From Cadophora sp. MPI-SDFR-AT-0126 (lineage: Eukaryota > Ascomycota > Leotiomycetes > Helotiales > Ploettnerulaceae), in the NCBI GenBank assembly GCA_020747065.1, contig JAGMVK010000025.1:372001-436000 (forward strand): 64,000 nucleotides of DNA, written 5' to 3'. Below, one piece after another: positions 46,264 through 58,159 of this stretch. Every line of letters begins with the position of its first letter. Position 1 is the stretch's first letter. Below the pieces are notes generated by a model. It was not told the DNA's origin. It did not search any database and saw only the letters and a program-made list of their open reading frames with translations. Position numbers and translations under genes: made by a program.

Positions 46264-47042
46264 GCTTGCGTCTCCCCCTCGTCTTAGAGCCGCACTATCG
46301 TTCTTGTGCCCTTTCCGTGACACTAATTTTTGGTATACCTAGATGTGGCAAACTCTTTGGAATCATCAATTTTGCGTCAAGCTTCTTGGTTTACACCGAC
46401 TTCGAAGACTTCCAGTAGTTTTTACTTGAAATAATTCCGTGTGGTAGGTGGAGTTCAAGGAGCAGCGTGTGATACTAGGTCCACATATTTCGTATTAGGA
46501 AACAAATGCAAATTCTCCACATAGCGACTTTACTTAATTGGGTATCATTTAGCAGATTGCAGAATTTCTATTGGCCGAAACCGTGTAGTATTGTAGAATT
46601 TGCTAAAAGAAAATTATATCTGATCCCCAAGTACCAAGTACTATCATTGTTGTACTTACCGGTGCCGGAAGTGTGACGGCTCTTAGCCATTTGAGGCATA
46701 TTTCCACATGACGGACGTCAGAGCTTCTCACTGGTGAAGTTTCGAATTTGGGTTTCGGATTTCGGATTGCTTCGCTTAGCGCGTCCAGGATTCGTATTCA
46801 GTTCTCTATCGGCAGCAAGGGCAGGCCGCATGCATCGGGAGTCCGCCGTGCCCTTGCTCTCGCGGTTCAGCTCCAGTATGTCAGTCAGGATCCAGATGAA
46901 CCAACTGCATGGGTCAAGTACGCACCGTAAGGTCACTTCGGTTTTCCTTCACATTAAATTATCTATCCTACCTCTATATCTTCCGCACGCTTAATCATAC
47001 CCCAGACTTTCATCATCATCTCCATATAAATCAACCATCAAC
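46264..47042. promoter_or_regulatory. Divergent region upstream of Zn2Cys6 gene
   Basis: Lies between the start of the minus-strand unknown gene and the plus-strand regulator. It contains a run of TTTCG/GGAT-type words at about 46739-46772, similar in character to the run upstream of the paralogous regulator near 52799-52828. Confidence 0.35.
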
Positions 47043-48262
47043 ATGCCATCACGTGGGACACATTCAAAGTCGCGTCATGGTTGCACTGGGTGCAAGGCCA
47101 AAAGAGTGAAGGCGGGTAACCACTTTCCTCTACATTCGACTGGCTGGAAATACTGATTGTGTTCTGTGTAAAGTGCGACGAGAGTAAACCATCATGTTCC
47201 CGATGCGTCAGAGGGAACAGTGAATGCCACTACAAAGACATCATATTGCAGTCTGCGTTCCGATCGCTCTCTCCAGGAAGATCACCACCTTCGAGTAGCT
47301 GCATAGTTCCCAGGTCCTCGACCCAGGCATGGCTCAACTCCGCTCCTATTAAAGAATCGAGTTCGTCGCCAAGCCCATCTTCATCCGAGAGACGCTTCTC
47401 GACACAAGACCTCGAGCTAGTATACCATTACACTCTCTATACGTCTCTTACTCTTGCAACCAGCAAATCGGACGAAGAGCTATGGCAGCTCGTTGTGCCG
47501 CAAGAGGCAGTTTCCAACCATTTCCTAATGTACGGTTTACTTTCGATCTCCTCGCTGCACATTGCACATCTCCGACCTTCCAACGCGGAATGCTACAAAG
47601 ATCTTGGAGCACAACACTACAGCTCGGCAATGGGGCTCTTGAAACCAGGACTCCAAGGCCTCGGTTCCGGTAATGCCGACGCTGTCGCTAGCTTCATTCC
47701 ATTGTCAACGGCCATCTCATTTGCAACTTTGCCAGACCCACCTCCTCTAGCGACAGACTACCTCGAAGTTATTCTCGCCAAATTTCGCTCACTGCGCGCG
47801 GCGAAGGATACGCTACAAAGCGCCTGGCCAACGCTGGAAACGAGCCCGATCGGGTTATTCTTGTTCACGGATACTGGGAGAAGAGCGGATCCTACAGCGG
47901 ACAACACGGACTTTGCATTGGAGGCGCTAGAATGGCGCATTCATGCTGAAGTAGAATCGAAGCTGCTCAGAGCTGAATACTTGGATGCAGTGCGGTATCT
48001 TCGACACTCCTTGCAACATAAAGTGCAGGTTCTTACATGGCCGCTCTTGGTCTCCGACCATTTATTCCAAGCAATGACCGAGAGAGAGCCGGCCGCCATT
48101 GCCATACTCGGCTTTTACGGGACATTGTTACATATGCTAGAGGCTGTCTGGTGGGTAGGGGATAAAGGATATCGTATAGTGTCTGCTGCAGCTGAGATTC
48201 TCCCACCAGAATGGAAGACCTTAATGAGGCGGGCAAGTATGCATGTCAACCTCCCACAATAG
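47043..48262 (+). CDS. Zn2Cys6 transcription factor, Upc2-like class (385 aa, 2 exons)
   Basis: Exon 1 is 47043-47111 and exon 2 is 47174-48262. Joined, the N-terminus holds GCTGCKAKRVK then CDESKPSCSRCVRGNSECHY, a complete Zn2Cys6 cluster (C-x2-C-x6-C-x5-C-x2-C-x6-C). The only junction that keeps x6 and the frame uses a GC donor (aag|gcgggt) with acceptor gtaaag; the nearby GT choices break the cluster or the frame. Beyond the linker the protein reads DLELVYHYTLYTSLTLATS and HFLMYGLLSISSLHIAHLRP, a region shared with sterol-uptake-control (Upc2-type) regulators and with the gene at 51259. It probably acts in the nucleus as a DNA-binding regulator. It is about 1.1 kb upstream of an RTA1 gene in the same direction. 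Confidence 0.87.
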
Positions 48263-49359
48263 TTCGTACTTACCAGCCTGAATGCTGAGAGTGAACTTTA
48301 GGCTGTATCTATGGCCCATAACTAAGATGATTGACCAGCGGACACTTGGTCCGCCTGTGACAACAGGCGGGTGGAAGTGGAGGTATTATCTTGGCCAGAC
48401 AAAGCCAATATCTGTAATGTGTTTTCAACATCCGCTGATTCCACGAAAGAGGTCACAGCGGGTGGCACGGGGCTCGTTTGTTATTGAATTGGGGTGAAAA
48501 GGGAAGGGAGGCTTATTTGTGTCCTCCAAACTACAGGTGTTCTGCAGGAGGTAACAGAAGGTCGCTTCTCCATTTTGGTGTTGACAGGTGAGGATTGGGA
48601 ATGGAGGGGACAACGAAATACTAGGCAGAGCTACGTTGATGAGGATGGAGAATTTGCCAAATATGAATATCAAAATCCAATACTCAGAGTTCACCTCAAT
48701 GTTCTGCAGCTTCGAGGCACATCGACTGAAGAGGGCCCGGGAGACATAATGATCAATACTAATCTCCAAACTCGATTTAGCTTCTTTCTCTTATGCTCTT
48801 GATTTTAAAGCCGATATAGTTTATAGTTATTAAATAATTACAAGGTAAATCAATGACTTGGGTTTCGCGACGCCTGAAAATATCAGTAAAAACACGGACT
48901 TTTTGCGTCAGGCTCGTTACGACCTGCCAATCGCAAGCCGATGCGAACAAGCGGGGCCGCAATCGCTCCCACTTTGTCGAACTTGGAAACAGTGGGGACA
49001 TCAGCCCTCCTCAAGACACCAGCCGAACAGTACGAATATGAAGTACGAAGCACGGCCTTCAAGCCCTTCCTCCATGGAATTTTGCCCTCGAATCTGGAAT
49101 GCTCCCTTCCCCCCCACCTCACGCCTAGCGCCTCTACTATGGATTGCTTTATCCACGAACGCTTGGGGCTTGAGATGCCAAACTGCCAAGAGTAGCACCG
49201 CACCGCTATCTCATAAGTAGAGCGTGGGTATCCAATCCGTGTCCGGGTCTTGAGTTCCTCCTTAGTTGTGTTGTTTCCTTGAACCTCTGCTCTGCTCTAC
49301 TGTCTTCTCTGCATCGCAGTAAAATTTATTGCCTGCAGACTGTACCTCAGCAGCAAGCC
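48263..49359. other. Intergenic, upstream of RTA1 gene
   Basis: Open frames here are short and overlap each other on both strands without motifs. Its 3' part is the probable RTA1 promoter. Confidence 0.4.
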
Positions 49360-50524
49360 ATGGCCAACGATGGAAGCAGCAGCGGCAGCAGCTACGACTG
49401 GAAGGCTTACCGGTACGACCCCTCGCTGGTAGCCGCCGTCATCTTCATTGTGTGCTTCGCCGTGACGACCTTCTTCCATTTGTACCAGCTGATCCGGACG
49501 CGGACTTGGTATTTCATCCCGCTATGCATAGGGGGTTTCTGTGAGCTCTTTCTTTTACTTTCCCCTCCCTCTCTCGAAGCCTTCCCTCTTCCTCGCTTAA
49601 CAGATGAGGAGGAGCAATGAAAAGGTCGGATGGGGAGCTTAGACGGATAATTTTGCTGGTGGTATTGCTGTTGCTAATGTATATCTTCTACCTACTTAGT
49701 CGAATGGATCGGGTACGTTGGACGCACGCTGTCCAGTCAGGAGTCGCCAAACTGGTCGCTGGGTCCGTATATTATGCAGACGTTACTGCTGCTGATTGCG
49801 CCGGCCCTCTTCGCGGCGAGCATCTACATGGAGCTTGGGCGTATCATCGAGCTCGTGGATGGCGAGTTGCATGCCATGATTAGGAAGCGCTGGCTCACGA
49901 AGCTGTTCGTTTGTGGAGATGTGCTTTCCTTCACTTTGCAGATGGCAGGTACGTGTTCTCACCTCTCATTGGCATTCCCAATTCCCATCCGAAAATAAAT
50001 TTCCCCCTTCCATTCTTTCTCTATTAGAGATCTAGATGGGAAGGCAAGGTAAAAGAGGAAGAAAAAGCCTGGAGCCAAGTTAACATCTCCCCACAGGTGG
50101 CGGGATCATGTCCTCCGGAAGTCTCGACTCCGTGCACCTGGGTGAGAAAATCGTCATCGGCGGGCTCTTCGTGCAGATTGCCTTCTTCGGGTTCTTCGTC
50201 TTTGTGTCGTTCTCCTTCAACATCCGCATGGCCCGGCTGCCGACAGAGAAGGCCGAGCAGCGCCACGACGTCTGGCGCAAGCACCTCAACACCCTGTACT
50301 TCGCTAGCATGCTGATCATGGTACGCTCCATCTTCCGCGTCGTCGAGTATATCCAGGGCAATGCCGGCTACTTGCTCAGGCATGAGTACTACTTGTATAT
50401 TTTCGATGCCGTGTTGATGCTAGCTGTAATGGTCGTCTTTAATGTCGTTCACCCGAGTGAGGTGAAGGCCCTGCTAAAGGGCGGCAAGATGGCCAAGGGC
50501 CTCAAGATGTATAGAGTGAGGTGA
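49360..50524 (+). CDS. RTA1-family membrane protein (285 aa, 3 exons)
   Basis: Exons are 49360-49540, 49700-49948 and 50097-50524; splice phases agree. The N-terminus reads YDWKAYRYDPSLVAAVIFIV, the YRY.PS start common in RTA1 proteins, with a hydrophobic segment. Then come FEWIGYVGRTLSSQESPNWS, YIMQTLLLLIAPALFAASIY with MELGRII, and LFVCGDVLSFTLQMAGGGIM, which match the RTA1 core (E..GY..R, LAP...AA..Y..LGR, F...D..S...Q..G). Later IMVRSIFRVVEYIQG is the R..FR..E motif. Seven membrane helices fit. Family members (Rta1, Rsb1) are linked to sterol stress, lipid asymmetry and export of sphingoid bases. It is bracketed by two paralogous Zn2Cys6 regulators. Confidence 0.92.
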
Positions 50525-51258
50525 GGTGGGGTGGTTTTGGCTGCTGGGGATGAGTGATGGATTTAGCTAGAGATAGATAGCGCTGGGTTGTAGACTGCAT
50601 TTGTCTGCTGATTGGATTGGAAAGTGTACATAGACGTATAGACGACCTTTTGTGTCACCTATTGATAATGGTCACGGCGAAGATTTAGAGACAGGCAATT
50701 AAATAGGCGTATCGATTATTAGGCTGTGCGCGGAGAATAATAACACTTGTGAATTGACTTGTTTTCTCTCTCTGGCAGCTATAGTCCTGTTTCCCCGATA
50801 GAGTTCACTGGAAAGTCTAATCACAGCCGAGCTCTTGCCATTCTGGAGCCTCTTTGACTTTATCAGTATAGCTGATGCAAGATTTCTTCGTCATCCTACT
50901 TCCTTCCTCCTTTCTTAAACTGGGCAATCCAACGGCACATCGCCCATATTTCATCTTTTCAAAAACATCTGACGCGATAAAGCTAACAGATAATACCAAT
51001 ACCACTGTTCTCTTTCTTTGCCTAGTCTTTTGACCTCCGAGATTTACATGGCGCTGCATTCAACCAGAGAGATCTCTTGCTGGAATGAATTATCAAGAAG
51101 ATATTGCTTCGCTTCCAAGAAATGGATTCTCCTCTTCTTCAAGGATCGTGGATTTATTGACACCCAACGCACACCATAATACTCGTGAGTGTACAAGAGC
51201 ACTGGTTCTTCCAGAAGTCCTGAGTCATTGGCACGTGTAGAATCTTTATTGTCGACGC
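50525..51258. other. Intergenic between convergent genes
   Basis: 3' regions of the RTA1 gene and of the minus-strand regulator. No gene recognised. Confidence 0.4.
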
Positions 51259-52590
51259 TTATGTCTGGATAGCTTTCAAGGAACTTTGCTGTTTGAACTC
51301 GCAAAGAACAAGGTCCTGGAGTGGCCAGGCAATCCATGTTTCCCATTCCGCACCAAGCGTTTGATGTATTTCCTGTAACAACCTCCTGCTCATGCCATGA
51401 ATCCACCAAAAGTCTTCTACCTTATTCAACAGCAAGCAGAAATGTGAAAGCAATATCAGCGCTGCCGGCTGTCGCTCATTCACCATCGAGAGATAATGCT
51501 CAGGGACCCGGACTGGCCATGACAGCGCAGCAGAGGCAGGATCGTTGTTGCTACTTGGTGTTGCCATCATAGTGTATATAATCTTCAACCATCTGAGTGC
51601 CTCCTTCAACGAATCAACCTCAGCGGCAGTGACGGAAACCCTCGCCGAATCCCACAGCTGTTCTAAGGCTGAGAATTTGGCAGACTCTGCAGGATTTGCC
51701 TCGGCCTCGAGCTCAGCAGTGTTGTCCCAACGAAGAACTGGTTCCAGTGGCCCCTTTACTATCTCTTCGTAGTAACAAGAAACAATCCTGGCAGAGCCAC
51801 GGAGTAACTGGACCCACTCAATTGTGCTGGCTTCGGCAGGGTGTTCCGCATTCGCAAAGAAGAGATTACTCGTGTGTTCGGTTGATGCCCATTCGTATAC
51901 GGTGACAAGGACTCCGAATGCAGAGCAAGCATGGCGATTTAGAGAATTGATACTCTCGACGGCCGACCTGAACATTGGCAGAGCAATTGCGTGATGTGTC
52001 GACGCACTAGCCCACAGGCTGTCTTTCCTTTCTGGTGATATCCGTGAGAGATGTAAGGCAGCGAGAGCAAGGAGCCCATGAAGAAGGAAATCGTGCGAGA
52101 AAGCGATCTGGGGGACAATGTACTGCCACACATGCCGCCTAGCGGCTACGTTGCTGAAGGTTAGACTGGTTGATGCCGTGTAGAAATGTAATAGCTCGAG
52201 GTCGGATAGACTCCATTGTGCACCGACAGCGGGGTGACATGGTGAAAGCGCAAGTGGAGTCGCCGAGGTTAAGGGAGTCGAGATGAAGGGCGACGAGACC
52301 GAGGGCGTCGACACTCCAAGTGAGTTGGTAATTTGTCCATCAGGTGTCCTCGGGACACGATTCGGATTCGGTGATGGAGATTTTGGTGAAGGATACGTGC
52401 ACGGTATTGAGCGAAGTGTGCAATACTGGCACGCGGGCTTGAGCTCGTCGCACTTGAAAGCAAACTTAGCAAGCGGAAATAAGCAGGGTCGGAGCATTAC
52501 TGAAGCGCATCAACCCACCTTGATTTTCTTCTGCTTGCAAGTCATGCACCCACTGCGAGATTTCTGGTGATGTCGTCGGCTTGCCTGCAT
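51259..52590 (-). CDS. Zn2Cys6 transcription factor, paralogue (421 aa, 2 exons)
   Basis: Exon 1 is 52590-52519 (MQASRRHHQKSRSGCMTCKQ then KKIK) and exon 2 is 52452-51259, with a standard donor (gtgggt) and acceptor (ttcaag). Splicing completes the Zn2Cys6 cluster with CDELKPACQYCTLRSIPC. The intron sits at exactly the same codon as in the gene at 47043. Downstream, SDLELLHFYTASTSLTFSNV and HDFLLHGLLALAALHLSRIS align with the paralogue. Near the C-terminus RQPAALILLSHFCLLLNKVE followed by DFWWIHGMSRRLL matches the block EPAAIAILGFYGTLLHMLEA with VWWVGDKGYR of the paralogue. This is the Upc2-like class of sterol and stress regulators. It points towards the RTA1 gene from the other side. Confidence 0.88.
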
Positions 52591-53052
52591 ACCGCTAACC
52601 CTGAGTCTCGTAAAGGTGAATTGAATCCGAAAGCGCGTCGAGTTGTCGCGTACGTAGCGATGGCGAAAACGAACGTACCATTGAGATGAAAAGAATCGTC
52701 TCTTGAATATGGAGGTGGCGGTACGGTGCTGTAGTATTCGGAATTGGGGTTGGAGAAATGCCTGTGGTAACTTAAACAGGATGGGGTTACGAGAACCAGC
52801 GAAATACGAAATACGAAATGCGAAACACAAGGTACGCCATGCATGATGCGACGCTAAATTGGTGCACTACGTAGGCGGGCGGTGTCTTTTAATTCGTCAA
52901 CGCCGAGGCGAGCGCGCAGCGACTTTGCGATAAGTTAGTGGTGCAAGTGTTGGCGGCGGGTCTGGAAATTTCCAGACTCCATGCCTTCACGTATTCACGA
53001 CGCACCGTTTTCCGTCATCCGGCATAGCGCCCTCACCGTCCACCTTGTGATG
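52591..53052. other. Intergenic, upstream of regulator
   Basis: Promoter side of the minus-strand regulator. A short simple tract (cgaaatacgaaatacgaaat) lies near 52799-52828. No gene recognised. Confidence 0.4.
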
Positions 53053-53096
53053 TATGGTATGGTGGTATGGTATGGTATGGTATGGTATGGTATGGT
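53053..53096. repeat. Pentanucleotide (TATGG) microsatellite
   Basis: About eight TATGG units, interrupted once by an extra TGG. It lies just upstream of the point where a truncated glucosyltransferase reading begins. Confidence 0.9.
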
Positions 53097-53143
53097 CGCC
53101 TACGCTGGCTCCTTGTCCTTCCCCACACTCCCTTGCTCAAGAC

Positions 53144-54878
53144 GTGTGCGGTTTCTTCTTCAGAGAAGAACCAGATTATACCCCTGATGCGGAGTTGGAC
53201 CATTTCTTGAGAAGTGGTCCACCGCCTGTATATATTGTTTTCGGTAGCATTGTTATTGACAGCCCAGAGAATTTGACTGATATTCTGATCGAAGCGCTTC
53301 GAGCTTGCGGGACAAGAGCGATCATCTCCCGTGGTTGGAGTAAGCTGGGTTCTGGCCTGAGCGAGCATGCCAACCCAGATATTCTTTTCTTAGGCGATTG
53401 CCCTGACGGTGAGATTGACATGCACAATTCCTGGATCTGAAGAACTTGAACTAACTGGCTCTCTTTAAGAATGGCTGTTCAAGCACGTATCTTGCGTTGT
53501 CCATCACGGTGGCGCTGGGACCACAGCATGCGGTCTTCTCAACAGACGCCCAACAGCCATTGTCCCATTCTTTGGCGAGTAAGTTACATTCTGTCCTTCA
53601 TACGCCTCGTTAACGCCCAAGCCTTTGCCAGCAATGCTCGGAATGAAATACTCAGCTGATAATTGATCCCGAATAGCCAAGCATTCTGGGGACAAATGAT
53701 CGCCGCAGCAGGCGCAGGACCTCTTCCTCTCCATCACAAATCCCTCAACCAAGACAATCTCACCCAAGCAATTCAGTACCGTTTAACACTCGCAGCAATG
53801 AGCGCAGCCGCCGAAATCTCAGAGAGTATGAGAAAGAAAGTGGTGTTCAGACAGCGGTACAATCTTTCCACACAAATCTCCCAGTAGATACCCTCCGCTG
53901 CGACATTCTTCCCGATCAAGCTGCTGTATAGCAATACAGCAAGAGCAAGAAGGGTCCAAAGAAGACCATCAAGCTATCCGATGAAGCTACTTCCATACTT
54001 GCAGAGCACAAGAAAATCGACCCAAAGCTTTTGAAGCTGTAAGCCTGATCTTCCCCACGAAAGCCTCCCTTCCTAATTACGCTTCACGCGCTAATCAAAC
54101 ATAAGCTACCAACCCAAACCAATCTCGATCGAAAACATCCGCTGGGATCTAGTATCGGCCGGAACCCATGTTCTTCTCAGCACTATGACCAACTTCACCC
54201 TCGGCTTCAGCGAGATCTTCACTGGGCCTGCGAAAGCATTTCAAAGTAAAGAGAATAGCGGAGGTAGTAAAGAAGCAGCTAAGACTTTCGGAAAGGGGTT
54301 TAGGACGATGGTAGGCGTTCTTCCGAAAGCTACACTAGTAGATTTCCTGTTGGCTTTAACGGAGGGTCTGCATCAAATGCCTAGGTTATATAGTGATGAG
54401 GTGAGGGATCATAGCAAGGTTAAAGATTGGAAAAGTGGTGGTGTTGTAGCTGGGAAGGTAGTTCTTATTCTTCTTTGCCCCCCTTGGTATAGTACTTGAC
54501 TCCTTGGGGCTAATAATTCCTTCGCAGAATTTCGGCTACGGATTCATGGACGGTCTGTCCGGCACAATCACCAAACCCTACAAACGCGCTAAAGAAGGCG
54601 GCTGGGCCGGTTTCGGAAAGGGGGTAGCGAAAGGCGCAGCGGGGTTAGTCACAGGACCTGGATCGGGCATGTTTGGTCTCTTTGCGTATCCGTTTCTAGT
54701 AATGTATAAATCCATTACTACGTCTTCGCTGTCGCCGACTGAGAAGAAGATTATGCTGGCGAGACAAGTGTATGGGAGTTATATGGCAATGGAGAGGCAG
54801 AAAAGGAAAGAGGGGGGGAGTGATGGGGGGAAGGGGAGAGTGCTGGCGGGATGGGAGAGGTTGAAAGTTGGTGAATAA
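53144..54878 (+). pseudogene. 5'-truncated sterol glucosyltransferase-like pseudogene
   Basis: The frame starts inside the GT1 C-terminal domain: CGFFFREEPDYTPDAELDHF, GPPPVYIVFGSIVIDSPENL, RAIISRGWSKLG. After an intron come VSCVVHHGGAGTTACGLLNR and, across another intron, FFGDQAFWGQ; this HHGGAGTT..GL..G.P..I.PFFGDQ.FWG box binds the UDP-sugar. Near 53830-53840 the frame slips by one or two bases, and TAG at about 53931-53933 replaces a likely Trp codon. The C-terminal region (STMTNFTLGFSEIFTGPAKA, NFGYGFMDGLSGTITKPYKR) is still well kept. The N-terminal half (PH/GRAM or GT28-like part) is absent. Intact relatives transfer glucose from UDP-glucose to sterols. The break lies next to the TATGG microsatellite. 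Confidence 0.75.
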
Positions 54879-55584
54879 GTTTGAGATTGTAGGAAGAGGG
54901 CAGGAAAGTGGAGAGTAGGAAGTTGCTGTGCTTGTATAAGCAGGTCGGGGCGAGGTACTGTGACATGGAAACTTGGATTACTGAGTGCAGTAACTGCGAT
55001 TCTAGCAGTTGCTTGGATGGGTGGCAGGTTTCAGGTAGCGATGAGAAAAGGGGAAACTCCAGTGACGCCTACAGCTAGTTGTTAGAGGAGCTTTGCATAT
55101 CGCTCAGTAATTCAATTGAAGGATCTTTTTGTTCTGCACAGTGGCGTGTTACGAGTAGACCACACCTTAATGAAGGCTGTTAAATACCCCGCTAATATAA
55201 ATCAACGTGTGAGAAGGGAAATAATAAGTATACGGCAGAACGGCGCTTGAGTAAACGATATGACTATAGCGACACTCAGAACTGAAATGATATCTTCGTT
55301 CTGAGACAATCTATTCTTAGAATCTAAGTATTTAACTTCTTTGCCTCCTTATCTCTCTCAATCGATCCTTCCTTCCTTCTCACCAGTGAGTGGTAGCAGC
55401 AAAGGCAATACCCGAAGTTGGCAGCCAAAAGTTGCTTCCCACGATCTTCCAGCTCGAAACTCTCGTTCCATTAGCACATTGAGACTTTTGAAGCTGCTCT
55501 TGTTCCACGTCGCTCTGATATTTCAAGAATTTCCACTTTGAGTTTGGGTGCTACTCGAGGACCTCTCGCCTGCAATCACGTCCG
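54879..55584. other. Intergenic between convergent genes
   Basis: No gene recognised; partly AT-rich. Confidence 0.4.
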
Positions 55585-57443
55585 CTAGTTACTTAACATT
55601 AAAATCGAAGGGATGAACTGTCCGAAGTCAACTTCTTGAGCAATGCCCTGATATCTCCATCTAGAAACGTATGCAGGGATGCTTCCATTTCCACAATTGC
55701 TCGTTGCATAAACTCCCACAAGAGAACCTACAAGAGAAAAGATTAGTTGACGTCACAAATGAACCGCAGTTAGTAGAATTGCATACCAGTAAAATCCCCC
55801 ATACCACCACTCAATATTGAACCTGGTGCGCGGCCGACCATGAGAGTGTTCCATGGACTAGATGAGGAGGAAGCATAGAACGTGTAATGTGTATCATTCT
55901 CAGCACAAATGCTCAGACGAACCGGTGCCTGAAGCCAGCACTCTGGGATTGGCATGGTGACAGGCGGTGGAATCTCTTTTACGAGACCTCCAAGCCCAGA
56001 GACCATAAAGCGGAAATGAGGAGCCAAAGCCGTTCTTAGAGTCGAGTTCCCTGTCGCGTTGGTAGGCAACATGACGATTCCAAGAACCATATTCTGGACT
56101 TGATTCAGGAAAACTGTTACGCCGGCCTCTTCGTCTTTGGCTTGGGGGGCGAATGAAAAATCTACACTGTAATGGAAAAGCGTATCTGTCTGGACGCGCA
56201 TCATCAGTGTGTAATTTCCGACGTCGAATCCGGCAGTAAGGTTCGTCGCGCCGGCCGAAATACTCACAGTTGATGGAGTGAGTCGAAGAGTTCCAGGATG
56301 ACCAGGTGGGGAAATGGTGTAAGCCTGTACATCTGGCCAGCGCCAGTAACCGAAATGGCGTGGAATTGTTGAGTTGCTGCCGAAGCCGATAATATCAGGA
56401 TCAGTAACGAATGGCCCGTCTCCAGGGACATCTTTCGATTCAGGAACGGTCCATGCGTTTTGAACTCCACGCAAAGGCGTGAATACCGGAAATTCCCCAT
56501 CGTTCCATGTGACTGGGGTCATTACAGTCTCCCGGCCCATAGGATACGTGACGGCTTCAGGGCCTGAGCGCCAGCCCAGCGCGGCTGACCACCACTGACC
56601 TTGGGCGTCTTGAAACAAGTCAGCGTGCCCAATATTCTGAAAATATTCTTTGGTTCCCACGTTGGCCAACACAGGATTTGCCGGATTGCTCTCATATGGA
56701 CCGTAGATATCCTTTCACCGAGCTATTGTGACGGAGTGATTCAAGCCCGAACCTCCCTCTGCAACAAGGAGATAGTAGTATCCATCCTTTCTGTAAATGT
56801 GCGGCCCTTCAAGGAATGTACCAGTGGTCCCGTTCCAGATAGAGCGTGCTTCACTAAAATTGCCGGTGTTCAAATCGACAGTCTGAAGAAATGTCCCAGC
56901 TGAAGCGACATATGTCGTTCCATCCTGATCCCAAAAAATATCAGGATCGATGGAGTCAGAAACCTGTCGAATAGGGTCGCTCCAGGCACTGTCGCTATAA
57001 GGGTCTGAAGTTTTAAAAATCAAGAGAGTATTGTGTGGAGCCTGAATGTTGTTGCGATACATGGTAATGATGTAGAAATTCCCTTGGTGATACCTAATAG
57101 TGGCAGCCCAGATGCCGTCACTTTGGGCGATAGAATTTTCGTAGTCAGGCAGTTGACTTTTGCGAGATATAGCGTGGCTGGCGAGTTTCCAATTCTTGAG
57201 GTCCTTGCTGGCGTGGACGGGGAGTCCTGGAGTCCGAAGGAATGTAGACGAGGTGCAGAAAGTAGTATTGTCTCGCTCAGCAACGAAAACACAGCTAGGA
57301 TCGCTGTGCCAGCCCGGTATAGCAGGGTTGTAATGTGTCTCATTCTGATTTTGCCTCCTGATTACATTGCTGAAAGACGCGTTAACAGGGACAAGCAAGG
57401 TGAAGAAGATTTGTAAGAGCCTGAGCGAAGAGTGGTTTGTCAT
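55585..57443 (-). pseudogene. Secreted GH43 glycosidase interrupted by one in-frame TGA
   Basis: The first true ATG (57443) opens MTNHSSLRLLQIFFTLLVPV, a signal peptide. Exon 1 is 57443-55787 and exon 2 is 55727-55585; the intron (gtatgc...ttgtag) is in phase, giving 599 codons. GH43 residues are present: base Asp48 in PGWHSDPSC, the Asp pair in SIDPDIFWDQDG (about 166-168) and acid Glu212 in TFLEGPHIYRKDG. At codon 243 (56717-56715) TGA lies between VTIAR and KDIYGPYESNPANPVL, where homologues would continue; no workable intron removes it. The C-terminal half resembles the beta-sandwich of GH43 xylosidases/arabinofuranosidases. If translated as read, the protein would stop within the five-bladed propeller. 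It could be a pseudogene, a readthrough case or a base error. Confidence 0.75.
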
Positions 57444-58159
57444 GGTGACGAGTAGTGAAAGCAAGCGTGAAAAAGTCTCGCAGAAGATTTGAGGGTTTCG
57501 AGAAGATGAACAGATTGGGCTGTCTTATGACAGTTTTTACTTTGAACTTAATCTCGTATTTGGCGAGCCGAAGAGCCCCGAACTTTATGTAATGAAGTCA
57601 TATTGATGTTTCAAAAATGATTCAAGAAGGCGCAGCCCATGTGCGAAAACTCTAGAGATCATCTCTACTTTCGCGAGCGTATTACTGTTGATGGACCAGA
57701 TGCACAGCCACCAAGCCCACACGATACAGGAGTTTCACTATTTCTGGTAGAGATTTTGATTGTAATCTTACAAAAGCCCGGTTTATAAGTATAGTAATGT
57801 GCTATATACGTGTTGTAGTCCAAGCTTTCCTCACCTAAATTGAGAATTTGGTACTGTAGGGAAATATTTGGACGAATGTATGTGCATGACACATCACCTT
57901 AAAACCGGACCTTCATAACAACTACCAGCCCATGCGTCGCGTTCCGTATATTTCCTTCGTATTTCGTAAGTCCCTCTGTTATCGTTTTTCGTAAAGGTTG
58001 CGTAACTTCCGAGTCACTGTTCCGCACTAGCGTCTGATATGGCCAAAATTGGGCCGTCGTGTGGATGTGGGTTTGCTTGACGGGTAGCGTATGAAGTCGA
58101 AAGAACTTCTAAATTCTTGCAGTGCCGCGGCCGGCGACGGTCGGGTTGTTAAAATACAA
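57444..58159. other. Intergenic, upstream of GH43 gene
   Basis: Promoter side of the GH43 gene, passing into AT-rich repeat DNA after about 58150. No gene recognised. Confidence 0.4.

Noticed and set aside
48858..49220. 120-codon frame upstream of the RTA1 gene
   Set aside because: Overlapping frames of similar length exist on both strands, with no domain or splice support.
56690..56720. Intron to remove the TGA in the GH43 gene
   Set aside because: The only GT..AG pair around the stop spans about 27 nt, and the bases on both sides are already in-frame coding sequence.
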